This document shows, one piece after another, positions 35,060 to 45,604 of a stretch of 64,000 bases of DNA. Every line of letters begins with the position of its first letter. The stretch's first letter is position 1. Below the pieces are notes generated by a model. That model had not been told where the DNA came from. It worked only from the letters and a program-made list of their open reading frames with translations, and ran no database searches. Source of the DNA: Pieris napi (taxonomy: Eukaryota > Arthropoda > Insecta > Lepidoptera > Pieridae); the NCBI RefSeq assembly GCF_905475465.1, contig NC_062253.1, positions 8,618,001-8,682,000 of the forward strand, written 5' to 3'. A program made the position numbers and the translations under genes.

Positions 35060-36240
35060 TTTTTTATTTCCAATCTCTATTGGAAATGCCTAGAACTTTT
35101 CGCTCGGGGCGGTCGGAAATATTTCGAAGAAGCTGCAACACTTAATAAATCTCTATAAGATTGTAATCGGTCGGTTTTTCATAAAGGTCAATATTCCTTA
35201 ATTTATAACGTAAAATCCATGTATGAGATATATCTACGACCTTACAAAGATAAAGATACAATAATATGCACTATAAAAATATTCTAAGCGCGTGAAGTAT
35301 CGTCCCATCAGATCCTGACCGTTATGATTATGGAACTAAATAGATTTTTGCGTAATCGGGATGAATAAAACAAGGTTCTTACGAATATAGATAAAATGAT
35401 GATAGAAACGGGAATAATTCTGTTTAAATATGTATTTTTAGTCTGCAAATGTATACGTACAGTATGGTGTACGATTCATTAAACACATGATATTAAGTTG
35501 TCTATCATCTATGTCATAATTATAATAATTAAATTTTAATACAAAATGATTTCCCAAAATAGAAACACACATCGTATTAATTAATATAATTTACCGGGAT
35601 AATGTATTTACTTAATACAATGCTTTGACCTATGATTCTGTCCGTATTAAAATAAAATATATATGTATATGTAGAGAATATATATAAGTATGACATGATT
35701 CTTTTCTGTAATAAATCGGGCCGGTTACTGCTATGTTTTTTCTTCGATATTCTTTTAAATATAGCTTATATTATGAGTTGTGTCTTCTATGGATTGTAAA
35801 ATAAATTACCAATTTATCCATTACAGACAAACTGACTCTTTATAATAATCGGAGTACATGATTTAATGCGCGGATAAAGTATGCTGTCGGCTCACACAAA
35901 AGCTGTCATGATTTTATAAATAGTTTGAAATGAAGTTGTGTGGGTTCAGTTCTCGTGTACTTAGCGTTTGATATAAGATTTAGAGCTCTAGATTCCAGGA
36001 AGGCTCTGGATTTCGCCTTTGAGGCACCTCTCTTGCATTTAATATTGAATTTCGACTTTGACGTGAACTGTTATTTTGTGGGACTTTAAAATTTAATAGA
36101 ACGACCTGATTCTCTATAATGAAATGCAGTTGAAGTTTCCGATTGCTGCAGAGAGTTAATAAAAACTTTATTTATTTAATAATAATAATATAGCCTTTAA
36201 ATTCCGAAACTCTGTCACTTTATATATCTGAACTTTAATA
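35060..36240. other. Intronic DNA, nothing recognised
   Basis: No frame or repeat could be supported. Confidence 0.4.
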
Positions 36241-36245
36241 TATTT

Positions 36246-36392
36246 TCACTCCAGTATATCTCGGAGTTCGGTTTGCCTCTTGGCAAAGGCCTCCTCTAAC
36301 CCTTTCCACTGTTCTCTATCTTTTGCGACTCTTCTCCAGTTGTAGCCTGCAGTTAGTTTCAGTTCGTCCTCCCATCTCTTGCGTGGTCGATT
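36246..36392 (-). pseudogene. LINE reverse-transcriptase C-terminal fragment
   Basis: The minus strand reads NRPRKRWEDELKLTAGYNWR then RVAKDREQWKGLEEAFAKRQ and ends TELRDILE-stop. The RPRKRW and DREQWK..EEAF pattern is the familiar tail of insect LINE polyproteins, probably RTE-like. It is 5' truncated. Confidence 0.7.
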
Positions 36393-36780
36393 TATTTAAT
36401 ATGGATTATTAATATCGGCTGCTACGAAATTTTTATTGAAGGATTGGTTATTAATATTATTTATTTAACATTTTTAAGTTTATAACTTCTATGGTACACA
36501 TATTACATACTAGAGAACAATACAATTTATAATAGAATTAAAATTACGTTGCGTAACGGGGCCCTTATCGCTAGTAATCTCTACCAGGTAACCGGACGAT
36601 AAAGTAATAAGAAGTTCAAAAACAATTTTTATACAATCTTTAATCTTTAGTGTTTTGTTTTTGTAACAAAAGCCTTTATAAACACAAATTAAAAAAATAA
36701 TTGGAGATTAAATAAGAGCGTTAGACCCAGACGACGCTACATGCAATAGAAAGAGTAGATATAATAGTAAATTATATATA

Positions 36781-36960
36781 CAGTGTAAAATCCTTATAAC
36801 GAATTTCAAGGGACATAGCATTTTTATTCGTTACAGACAGGTTTCGTTATAGGGAGGGAAGAATTAATGTATTGGTATTGGGTTTAACCAAACTAAACTC
36901 ATTTTTACGTTATAAAAAGTTGTTCGTTATAACGAAAGACGTTATCAAGAGTTTATACTG
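36781..36960. mobile_element. TA-flanked MITE, copy 1
   Basis: It begins CAGTGTAAAATCCTTATAAC and ends AGAGTTTATACTG, with TA on both sides. Inside it has ATAACGAATTTCAAGGGACA and TTCGTTATAGGGAGGGAA, shared with 37,209-37,367. Confidence 0.75.
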
Positions 36961-36975
36961 TATTTATATATATTT

Positions 36976-37200
36976 ACTAGTGGACCCCACAGACGTTGTC
37001 CTGCATGATATTTCAAGCTATTAGGATATTAAAGTATGAAAGTACCGACTGCAGCGCCACCTGCCGGGCTGATTTGTGAATCTAAACCATTCCCAGATCC
37101 CCTTGAACACACACAAAAAATTTCATCAAAATCGGTCCAGTCGTTTGAGAGAAGTTCAGTGACATACACACTCACAGAAGAATTATATATATATAAAGAT
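36976..37200 (+). repeat. TA-tailed interspersed repeat, family B
   Basis: It starts ACTAGTGGACCCCACAGACG and ends AGTTCAGTGACATACACACT…ATATATATAAAGAT. It contains CAAAATCGGTCCAGTCGTTT. An internally deleted copy lies at 56,364-56,459. It sits between the two MITE copies. Confidence 0.65.
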
Positions 37201-37208
37201 TATACATA

Positions 37209-37367
37209 CAGTGTAAACTCTTTATAACGAATTTCAAGGGACAGGGCATTTTTATTCGTTATTCAGGGGATTCGTTATAGGGAGGGAACGATTTAAACTC
37301 TTTTGTTATAGAGAGTTTTTCGTTATATCAAATGACGTTATCACTGTTTTATATAGAGTTTACACTG
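37209..37367. mobile_element. TA-flanked MITE, copy 2
   Basis: The ends CAGTGTAAACTC and GAGTTTACACTG are a perfect 12 bp inverted pair flanked by TA. The interior matches copy 1. Both copies are followed by TATTTATATATATTTA, so a local duplication is likely. Confidence 0.8.
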
Positions 37368-37914
37368 TATTTATATATATTTATTGTTTATGTACAAGGC
37401 ATTGCGACCGGAGACAGGTGGCGTCCCGTGTTGTACGTTGACTCCTCGGCCTTGACGTCCTCTCGCTTTAATGGCATGCCATACTCGTATTATGGTTCTG
37501 TCGCATTTTTTTACCCAAGGCCACTGAACCAATAAGCTCGTACGTATTTATGATGAAAATGTCTTAAGAGTTTTTAATACTTTCGCTCTTTTGGTATTTT
37601 GGTAACGGGATTCCCTATTTTTTATTAATATTACAAAACGGTTTCAAGTTCGTCCGTTCAAGTATTAAATATGCAGATTTACTTATTTATTATTCCCCCT
37701 CCCCTCATCTTGTCATCAAAAAGAGGCTTTATTTTTGTGTAGCAATCCTCGAAAATGCATTTCGTTATTAAGCATAGACAATATGTGGGTAATATGTGTA
37801 AAAAAGTAAATAATTACAGTTGACGTAATCACCAAATAAGAAAATCAAAGACCCCCCTAACCCCTATAGTGCTTCTGTGTAATACTTGAACGACCCTATA
37901 TAAATGCGAATTAA

Positions 37915-38165
37915 TAATTTACATAAGGTGTCGACTGCTTTTCAGCAATCGTAGAGTAATAGACCAAGTAACTCTGTACTCTAGCAGTGTTGGCACCAAT
38001 CGTAGGTTCCACTCGCGCGTACGACGAAGGAAAACATCGACGTGAAGAAAGCGGCAGCATACCTAGTCCCACGAAGTAGACGGTGTGTGTCAGGCACAAA
38101 AGGCTGATCACCTACTCGCGTATTAAAATAAAGAAATGATCACGAAACAGCACTGGTTTTTTTAC
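37915..38165 (+). mobile_element. Degenerate SINE
   Basis: It has a B-box-like GTAGGTTCCACTC (38,000 region), then ACGGTGTGTGTCAGGCACAAAAG, GAAATGATCACGAAACAGC and CACTGGTTTTTTT. This order matches the SINE at 45,330-45,600, with damage in the head. Confidence 0.5.
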
Positions 38166-38169
38166 GCGG

Positions 38170-39520
38170 TACACATTTTTACATAATGACGATGCCTACT
38201 TATGTATACAAACTTAGGCATTATGAGAAATATTCAGTCTAAACGTAATCGTAAATCGTTTTTGACATAGTCATACTTAGCACCAAAGTCGAGTTTAAAT
38301 ATTACCCTACCTAGATGAAGCGAATTAAAAAATTGGTAAAACAGACAGAAGACTCAAATAATTATTCCAAACAACGTTTCTTACATATGATATATTGATT
38401 ATCGTTGCCCAGTGGTTAAGACGATTGTAAATTGGAATTTTCGTTTTATTACACTATAGTAATAAGATTATAGATAGTGGAGCTCAATATATCATATAAT
38501 TCGATAAGAAGATAACTTCTACATTTGGGTTGGTTTAATGAGATTGTTTATTAATTTTTAATTAATGTTGCCATTACCAGACGAGATAAATTACATTCAT
38601 AATACATATCCTAGAATAGATCGATAATTATTCATGATTTGTAAAAAAGATGACTAATCAAATATGTACAAGCTATACCCAAACAAACTTCATTTATAAT
38701 ACATAGGGGAATGTATATCACATGAAATTAGTTGTCTTCTGTATTCTGTTGCCAAAGTCGGGGCAGGAATATCGAATTTCTGGAAACACATCGCGTTCAC
38801 TTAGCAATGAACGTAAATTCATCAAATACGTCAAAATGGCGTCAGATACTTTCAAATACACTAACAAGCTAAAGCTGCACTCCGTTATAATTGAGCGCAT
38901 ATAATGAGTTTCTGCATCTTTGTAACATTTCTTAGGAATCAGTGTGCCTTTTATTTATTTTTATTTTGTGGTATTGCAGGATTTTTTTGTTATTTAAATT
39001 ATTAATAGAACACAAGAACAGAGGGTATTCCCTTTAATAGAGACTGTAAGTAGTGTTATGACACTTTCTTATATTAAATATCCTTTTTAATAAATTAGGT
39101 AAGACTTAAATTACTTATTGGTGTTAGGCTAGATCGTAATGTTCCATGATGTCTTACTGAAGACACAAGTATAAAAAAATATATATTTGAGATTCGTTTT
39201 ACTCTATAGTTTATACTTAGTTGCTTAGTTTTGCCAGTTCTACATAAAGATAAATTATTTACATATAAACACGAAGAGATCTCGCTGACCGCGACTGAAG
39301 ATCACTCAACGTCGATTAATGTAAAAAATCACGTTTATTAAAGAAGTTTTATTACATTTATTTTATCTGTAACGACCTTAAAATTTTACATTTCTCTGGA
39401 AATAATTGAAAAATGACGATGTGTACACAGTTATGTGCTAGTTTGTGGTTTGTTTTAATATATTACACTAATGACGTAGACACCTTAGCACCACTGTACT
39501 GGTTCCATTTTTCTATAAGT
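38170..39520. other. Intronic DNA, nothing recognised
   Basis: A tRNA-like GCCCAGTGGTTAAGACGA at about 38,408 could be a SINE A-box remnant; no B box follows. The paired frames at 38,718-38,904 are mirror images on two strands and not supported. Confidence 0.35.
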
Positions 39521-39524
39521 GAAC

Positions 39525-39660
39525 GAACTGAAAGTGTCAGCCGCTGTCCCAATTGGCGGATCACCGTGTGACGTCATTCACGTCTGCGCCTTGTCTGCGG
39601 TTACTTCCCGGAACCGTTGGCCGCACTGCCTTCCTGCTAAGCTATCGTTATCAATGCTAC
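39525..39660. promoter_or_regulatory. GC-rich block with a full cAMP-response element
   Basis: TGACGTCA (39,569-39,576) lies in a block much richer in GC than its surroundings, with CCAATTGGCGG just upstream. It may be an enhancer or an alternative promoter in the bunched intron. This is inferred from composition and one motif. Confidence 0.25.
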
Positions 39661-40344
39661 TGTAACAAATACATAAATATATTTAATATAATGTTTTCCC
39701 TGTATTTTATACTTGTAGAAATAACGAGTGTAATGCTCTTAAATTTCCTCATGAACGCTACTGAAGTTATTTATAGATACATATTGAGTAACCTATTTAA
39801 TTGGCCAATATATTTGGACTTTGGACCCAAATCTTAATGTAGGCCGTAAATTGTGATTAATTATACCATAAGAGAAAGTTATGCTCGATGATTTCATTAA
39901 TTGTGTCTGTAATGTAAATGTCATCAACCATTGTTACGAGTCAACTCGCATATTAGGAATCTAACTGTGATGAATGAGTTTCACTTGTGTCATTGAACTT
40001 TGCTCCAGATTCAATGTGTGGGTGTCGAAAAGAATATACGGGACATGTGTTCGTAATTATTTCAGTTGGTCACATTCTTTTTGAGGAGCGTATTAGATTA
40101 CGTCTCCGAAATCAGAGCGACCTTCTATGGCACAAAAACGTTGAGAAACTTATTGTTCAGAATGTTGACAGCACTACAATGTAGTACTGTATTGCCTGAA
40201 ATGAACGTAGACTGAAGAAATATTAACTCCATTTGAACATTAAATATTTGTCATTTGAGTTTAGTATTAGCACTGTTCAATATGATTCCTTACCTCACTT
40301 ATGTTTGCTATTGTGTTAACAGCTTATTGTTCGGCAAAGCACTA

Positions 40345-41655
40345 TTAACCCTTAATTGGGCGCGCCTACAAAGTTGCATAAGCGGTCGCGTGGGGTGCTT
40401 GGCACCCCAGAATTAGGAAATAAAATAAAATACGAAATACATGCAAAATCACACTTGTATTAATTAGAACATTTTAACTTACATATTAATCAACTTTTAA
40501 ACATATTTTTAATATAATCAACTTATTTTTTGAATATGAAAAATATTTTTTTACAAATCCTAGTTTTAATCGTTGCAATTTTTACAGACTATATTCATAT
40601 GGTCATTGCACACATGTTTATGGCATTTAAAACATTCAGTCTTTGTTTTCCTGTCCTTACTTCTTGGACATACATGGCACCTTTTGTATGATTGCGATCG
40701 GCCTGCTTCAGAAATAGATTCTTGGTCCTGAATTTCATGTTGTCTTTTTAGTCGTTTTTGCAGCGGTCGTGGTAGTGTGGGTATGCTGGCTCTTGATATT
40801 TGGTGAGGTTTGACTAAATCAACAGCCAGTAGCTTTATTAATAGTCTTCGGGATATATTGGAGTCAATTTTAGATTTGTATATTACATAGGAATTGATAC
40901 CTGTGATATTGAAAATATGAAAAAATATCACCATCGGCCATCTTTTGGTACGTCTTCCTACATTATAAGTGGCGCACATTTGGTCGTTCGTATCAACTCC
41001 CCCTTTCGTTTTATTATAAAAATGAATAATTTCGGGCTTTCTTTTCTCACCCTCAACATTATCATCGTGATGCATTGTCGATAAAAGCAGAACTGCTTTT
41101 CTTGGTTTCGGCACATATGAGCACAAAGTCATATCTTTTTGGAAACCAAATATGCTAGAAGTCGTCTCTCGTTTTTTTCCGGTAAGAAACACTTTGGTAT
41201 TTCGGGCTTGTTTTTTCTGTGTGCCCACCATGGTAAGCGTATGTTCATCTAAAAGCGATTTGGTCAGTGGGACACTAGTGAACCAGTTGTCCATGGTAAC
41301 ATTTCTTCCAGTCCCGGAAATAGGTTCTATCAATCGTTTTACTAGACTTTTGGTATCAGAGGGTAGTTTGAATGGTCCATCAGGTTGCACTCAGGTTGCA
41401 CATAAAATTAACAACTATTTACTTACTCGGAATTTAGACCACACAAACAGTTACCTGGGGTGTCGTGCACCCCAAACACACTCTCCGAGCCTAACTGTCC
41501 ACAACCGAGCGCCGCTCGCAACTGAATCATGTACGTTTTACGTGTTTACGAAGCTACCTAGAAGAGCAGCGCGCTAAGTTCAAATTTTAAAAAGTTGTGC
41601 GCCTGAGAACCCGCTCTGGGGTGTATGACACCCCACGCGACCAATTAAGGGTTAA
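40345..41655. mobile_element. piggyBac-family element, internally deleted
   Basis: The element is bounded by TTAA on both sides (40,345-40,348 and 41,652-41,655), with ends CCCTTAATTGG…CGCG and its complement. The subterminal palindromes GGGGTGCTTGGCACCCC and GGGGTGTATGACACCCC pair with each other, and another GGGGTGTCGTGCACCCC lies at 41,459. The left end has about 25 extra bases between the tip and the palindrome compared with the right. The interior keeps the second half of a transposase on the minus strand; the first half is deleted. Confidence 0.88.
40566..41390 (-). pseudogene. piggyBac transposase, C-terminal half
   Basis: The frame encodes about 274 residues of a DDE_Tnp_1_7 transposase. 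It has GTGRNVTMDNWFTSVPL with the second catalytic Asp, and HFYNKTKGGVDTNDQM with the third. RRTKRWPMVIFFHIFNITGI follows, then a C-terminal Cys-rich zinc-binding tail (CHVCP, CFKCHKHVC, CKNC). Full-length family members have about 550-600 residues; the N-terminal part and the first catalytic Asp are missing. The frame opens with GTG right after an in-frame TGA, at a short direct repeat (CAGGTTGCACT twice) that may mark the deletion joint. The first true ATG is near residue 33. Any peptide could bind DNA ends but should not cut. Confidence 0.9.
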
Positions 41656-41997
41656 AATCACATCTGATCGATGGACACTATTGTATACCCATCATTCCAT
41701 TAACACCTTACATTTAATGTTTCTTAAGATTTCTAAATACTTTGTACTTTAAAAGCTGCCTGTTAATTGCTACTAAATGTCAAACACGTAAACCGAATAA
41801 AAGTTGAAGGAAGAGAGAAGGCCTAGATTTCAGACATCTCAGAAATCGATGTAAGACGGTGTCGCACTGCAGATATCTACGTATAACGCGTTTGTTGTCG
41901 GAGAAAGTTCCTAGTTTTTTTTTTTTCTTATTGGAAATTAATCATTTCATACACTTTACAAGCTAATCGATTTAGCGAAGGTCCAAACTTTCTTTTA

Positions 41998-42274
41998 TAT
42001 ATGTTAACGTAAAATTGTAAAAACCGTTAGATTGTAATCTATCGGTTATCGGTTATCGGTATTCGGTAGATTGTACTACACTAACTTAGTTATCACTCAA
42101 ACTTCTTTGGTCAGTTACAGATTAATTTTATTTCCCAACAATTTCATATAACTACCGAATAATAATACGTTAATTTGTAAGCAGTTCGTTGAGGTTCACA
42201 ATCTTTCAATCAGTTTACAATCTCGCGAGATAGATTACAATCTAACGGTTTTTACAATTTTACGGTGACATATA
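41998..42274. mobile_element. Long-TIR MITE, copy 1
   Basis: The outer ends are TATATGTTAACGTAAAATTG and CAATTTTACGGTGACATATA. Inside, AACCGTTAGATTGTAATCTA pairs with its complement on the right. CTCGCGAGATAGATTACAAT and CCGAATAATAATACGTTAAT are shared with 47,281-47,614. Confidence 0.75.
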
Positions 42275-42409
42275 CATGCGAAACTATTTTGAGTTCAATT
42301 GTATGCCTTACAGTGTCCGTTGCTTTAATATTAATTCTAAGTTAAGATATGATCCGTGGCCAGCGGCGGTTGCCTTCAATTAACCCAGTTGTTGGTTCGG
42401 TCATTGTGT

Positions 42410-42414
42410 TCAGT
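42410..42414 (+). promoter_or_regulatory. bun: Candidate initiator for an alternative bunched start
   Basis: TCAGT, in GTGTTCAGTCTGG, lies 35 bases upstream of the ATG at 42,449. No TATA box is seen. A GC-richer patch (42,350-42,380) precedes it. Confidence 0.25.
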
Positions 42415-42448
42415 CTGGTCGATGTCTGCTTTCATCCACCGTTCCATA

Positions 42449-42519
42449 ATGAGTATAAGTAATGTTGGTGTTGGGTCTAAGACATTGATAAGGAGTTACG
42501 TGAGAGGCGAACACGTTCG
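42449..42519 (+). CDS. bun: Candidate alternative first coding exon of bunched
   Basis: The ATG at 42,449 opens a frame reading MSISNVGVGSKTLIRSYVRG then EHV. It runs into a strong donor, TTCG|GTAAGTA (42,519/42,520). The 71 coding bases end in phase 2, the same phase as the long exon at 11,803-14,513, so both could splice to the same downstream TSC-box exon. TSC22-family genes are known to make short isoforms from internal promoters that replace the long N-terminus. The peptide itself was not recognised. It might instead be the first exon of another gene on the right, or chance. Confidence 0.35.
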
Positions 42520-42529
42520 GTAAGTACAG

Positions 42530-44455
42530 TTACCTCATCAGACTTGCCAAGCTTTTTTAAACTGCAAATATTCTTGAAACAAATTTGCTCTTGGCAGCTT
42601 TTTAGTTTAAGAATTTAGTTTAAAATAAAGGCGACTCGTACGGTTTTGTTCTAGATTTCTAGATTCTTGTAGTGCTTAATATTTCACATTTAAAACATCT
42701 TTAGCTAAACTTAGTAAGTAGCTAGCTCACTCAACGGTTGGCCGGTTAGCATGTGTAGATTGCTAATTATTTTTTTTACTTATGACAGACAAGTCGACTG
42801 ACCTAATTGGCACTGTCTACATTTTTCAGTGATACCACTTACTTTGAACTCTTCAAGCGCGGATAATTAGTTGTTTTGTGAATTTGAGCTTTATAAAGCG
42901 TCATCAAAATTATGGTATACTCGATCTTTAAATAACATTTCTGATGCCAAAATTCAGATTCGGTTCTGAATATTTTCAATATTGCAACTGTAATGATCGA
43001 AATACGCTCTGACGAAGCGTCGAATTGAAAATTTGTATCCCCTGTAGATTTTTTCGTTTATAATCGTTGTAGATACTTTTGGATACACATATTTAGGTCC
43101 ATAGGTCAATTATGTCTTTATTTCTATAATAAAAAAATGTGATGAGAACCATCTATCGTATTTTAGTTTTGATTGGTAATCAAAATTATAATTTACATTT
43201 ATGCCAGGAACAATTTTAAATAACACAATATACATGCAATAACAAATTTACGCTCGCTATACATGCGTCTATAAATTCTATTACGAATCCATGAATGAGT
43301 TATAATGTAAATGCCAGAAATTAGCGGATAATTGACACAAATCTCATTCACACTGTCACGCACTGCTCCCACAATGTCAGTGCGTGACTTGCATCAGCAC
43401 GCGCTGTCGAAATATTAAGTGATGAAATTATAACTACGCATCGGTATTTAGAGTGCACTTGCGCGGAAGGTTCTGATTTGTATCTTGAGTCTAATTCTAT
43501 TTTCAAACCCCGGCGTGAAGACCTGTTTTTTTTTTCTTAAAATTTTTTAATCTGTACATTTTGTTAGTGTCTGTGGCATAGTAATTCATATTAACTGCGA
43601 TTCTTTTTTTTGAACCGCAATATAAAGAAAGATTTTAAGTTGTGTGTTCGTTCGTTCAGTGAATATTGTCTCTGCTTAGTTCGTGTTGTAAGTGATTTTT
43701 GTATTTTAAACATTTTGATTAACTTTGATTACAAACTATCCGTCTATACCTCTGAGCGCTAAGTACATTCAGAAGAAATTATTTCGGCGAAAGAATATAT
43801 TTCCATTATATTTTTCTTGTTAATTATAATTGCTTATACCTCAGAAATCTTGGCAATGTTTACTACGACTGTTTTTGTCCAATGGCATTGAATGTGGCGT
43901 CTGTTACCGGCGCTTGAGCAGCGTGAGTCGTGACTGACATTCTCGTTTTGTAAATTTAGTAAACAAGTGACTAAATAGTTTGCATTTTAAGTGTTTATTT
44001 TTTGCCAAAAGACGCACTTGTTGGTACTGTTTTGCTTGTTTAGTTAATATAAGTTGTTATTGAATTGGTTGAAGATTGAAGTCAAGTATTTTTAGTTTTG
44101 CTTGAACGCTTTTAATAGAAAAAACCAGTTAGTTAGTAGTATTGTACATGTTAAGCAAAACATGTAAGTTAACAAACACTCAATCAAAACAAATATTTTA
44201 AAGGAAGAGGAGGGAATAAATTAAAAAATCAGACACCGCGGCTCGATAACTATTTGTTCGATGACATTTAGGTCTTTATTTTTAAAGCTAGCTGCACATA
44301 TTTTGTAAACCCGTTGAGGACACAATGAGTGCATTGTGTTATAGAATAAGACATGTACTTTTACGCTTTATTTATTATTCACTCGAACAAAAAAGTAACG
44401 ACATGTTAATGTAATGACTGCTGCCTATAAATTCAAGATTAATAAAACATTTAGA
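42530..44455. other. Intronic DNA, nothing firmly recognised
   Basis: Donor-like GTAAGT words after short ATG frames (43,689 and 44,160) are weaker than the one at 42,520 and not phase-matched. A GC-richer patch lies at 43,360-43,420. Confidence 0.35.
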
Positions 44456-44458
44456 AAT

Positions 44459-44904
44459 TTAAATGAAAATATACGTATTAATGCTTGATTTTATTAAAGG
44501 ACGCCGAGCGCTATTTTTCGATTTCACGGTAGATCGTGGTACGGAAGATGAAATATGTGAAGAAATTGAGTATTTGTGAGATTTCTTTTGTTTTTGTAAT
44601 GTATGTAGTATGTAATCCCTAACTGGCTTAAAGATTAAGAAAACAGTCAACCGATTAGCTGGCAGTCGAGGCTTTTAGTCTTATCATAAATCTCAACTGC
44701 AGTTAGCATTAACCTATGAAGGTTATCAAAACTTTGATGTAGGCATTCTGTGGGTAAATATATAATAGTGGGCGGCAGTGAATAGTGAACAGTTGTGATG
44801 TTTGGTTTTGAGGTGAAAGACAAAACGCATAATTGTGAGTGGTCAAACGGAACGTAGTCGTATCGGGTATCTGTGATTGGACTAGAGAGGTCTTGACCTA
44901 TCAC
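44459..44904 (-). other. Two adjacent minus-strand frames, unknown
   Basis: Frames at 44,904-44,647 (85 codons) and 44,650-44,459 (63 codons) overlap by four bases. The block is somewhat GC-richer than its flanks. No domain is visible. It may be an old coding fragment with a frameshift, or chance. Confidence 0.2.
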
Positions 44905-45329
44905 AAAAATAATGAAAAGCGTTATGCTTTTGTATTAAATTCTTAACTCCCTAATTAATGTAAAAAGAAACTCATTGATAGCGCCAGTAAGTACTTTTAT
45001 AATATAACATGTTTGTCAAGAATTAAAATAGAATTCTATTTAGTAAACTAATACAGTGAAAATCGTTTACGACGACATCGTTTACAACAACATACCGGTA
45101 GTATTGACCAAAATCAATGGTTCCGCCTGAATTCAATTGTATTAGGTACTTTATTTGACTGTACATATTATGATATATTAATAATCATAATAAATAAATT
45201 GTATTTTTCATGTTTGCTAAAATTCACCAGACCGATTTATTTAACATTAGAATGCTATATTATTTCTGAGTTTCTGACTAACAATATTTATTTCCACAAT
45301 GTTAAAACTGCGAGCGGTAAAAATCATTA

Positions 45330-45600
45330 AGAGCAATGTTGACTGAGGTCGTAGGTTCGATCTCCGGCTGTGACTGTGACCAATGAACTTTCTGGCTATG
45401 AGTGTTTAATAATAATAATACACCTTTAGTTAGGTATTGAAGAAACCGGCCAAGCCTTAGACCAAAAAATGTCGACGGCGTGTGTCAGACACAGAATGTT
45501 GTTTCTGTGTCCTAGTAATTACAATTACATACCTATTAAAAGAGAAAAATGATCTCGACTAAATCTGACCTAAAAGGTAGCGCCACTGGTTTTTTTGTGC
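45330..45600 (+). mobile_element. tRNA-derived SINE
   Basis: The B box is GGTTCGATCTC (45,354-45,364). The body CCAATGAACTTTCTGGCTAT leads to AGGCCTTAGACC-like, GTCGACGGCGTGTGTCAGAC and GAAAAATGATCTCGAC blocks. The end is TAGCGCCACTGGTTTTTTT. The A box is weak. A short AAT microsatellite lies inside. Confidence 0.65.
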
Positions 45601-45604
45601 AAAT

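Noticed and set aside
38718..38904. Two 60-codon frames on opposite strands
   Set aside because: Mirror-image frames over the same bases; neither has coding character.
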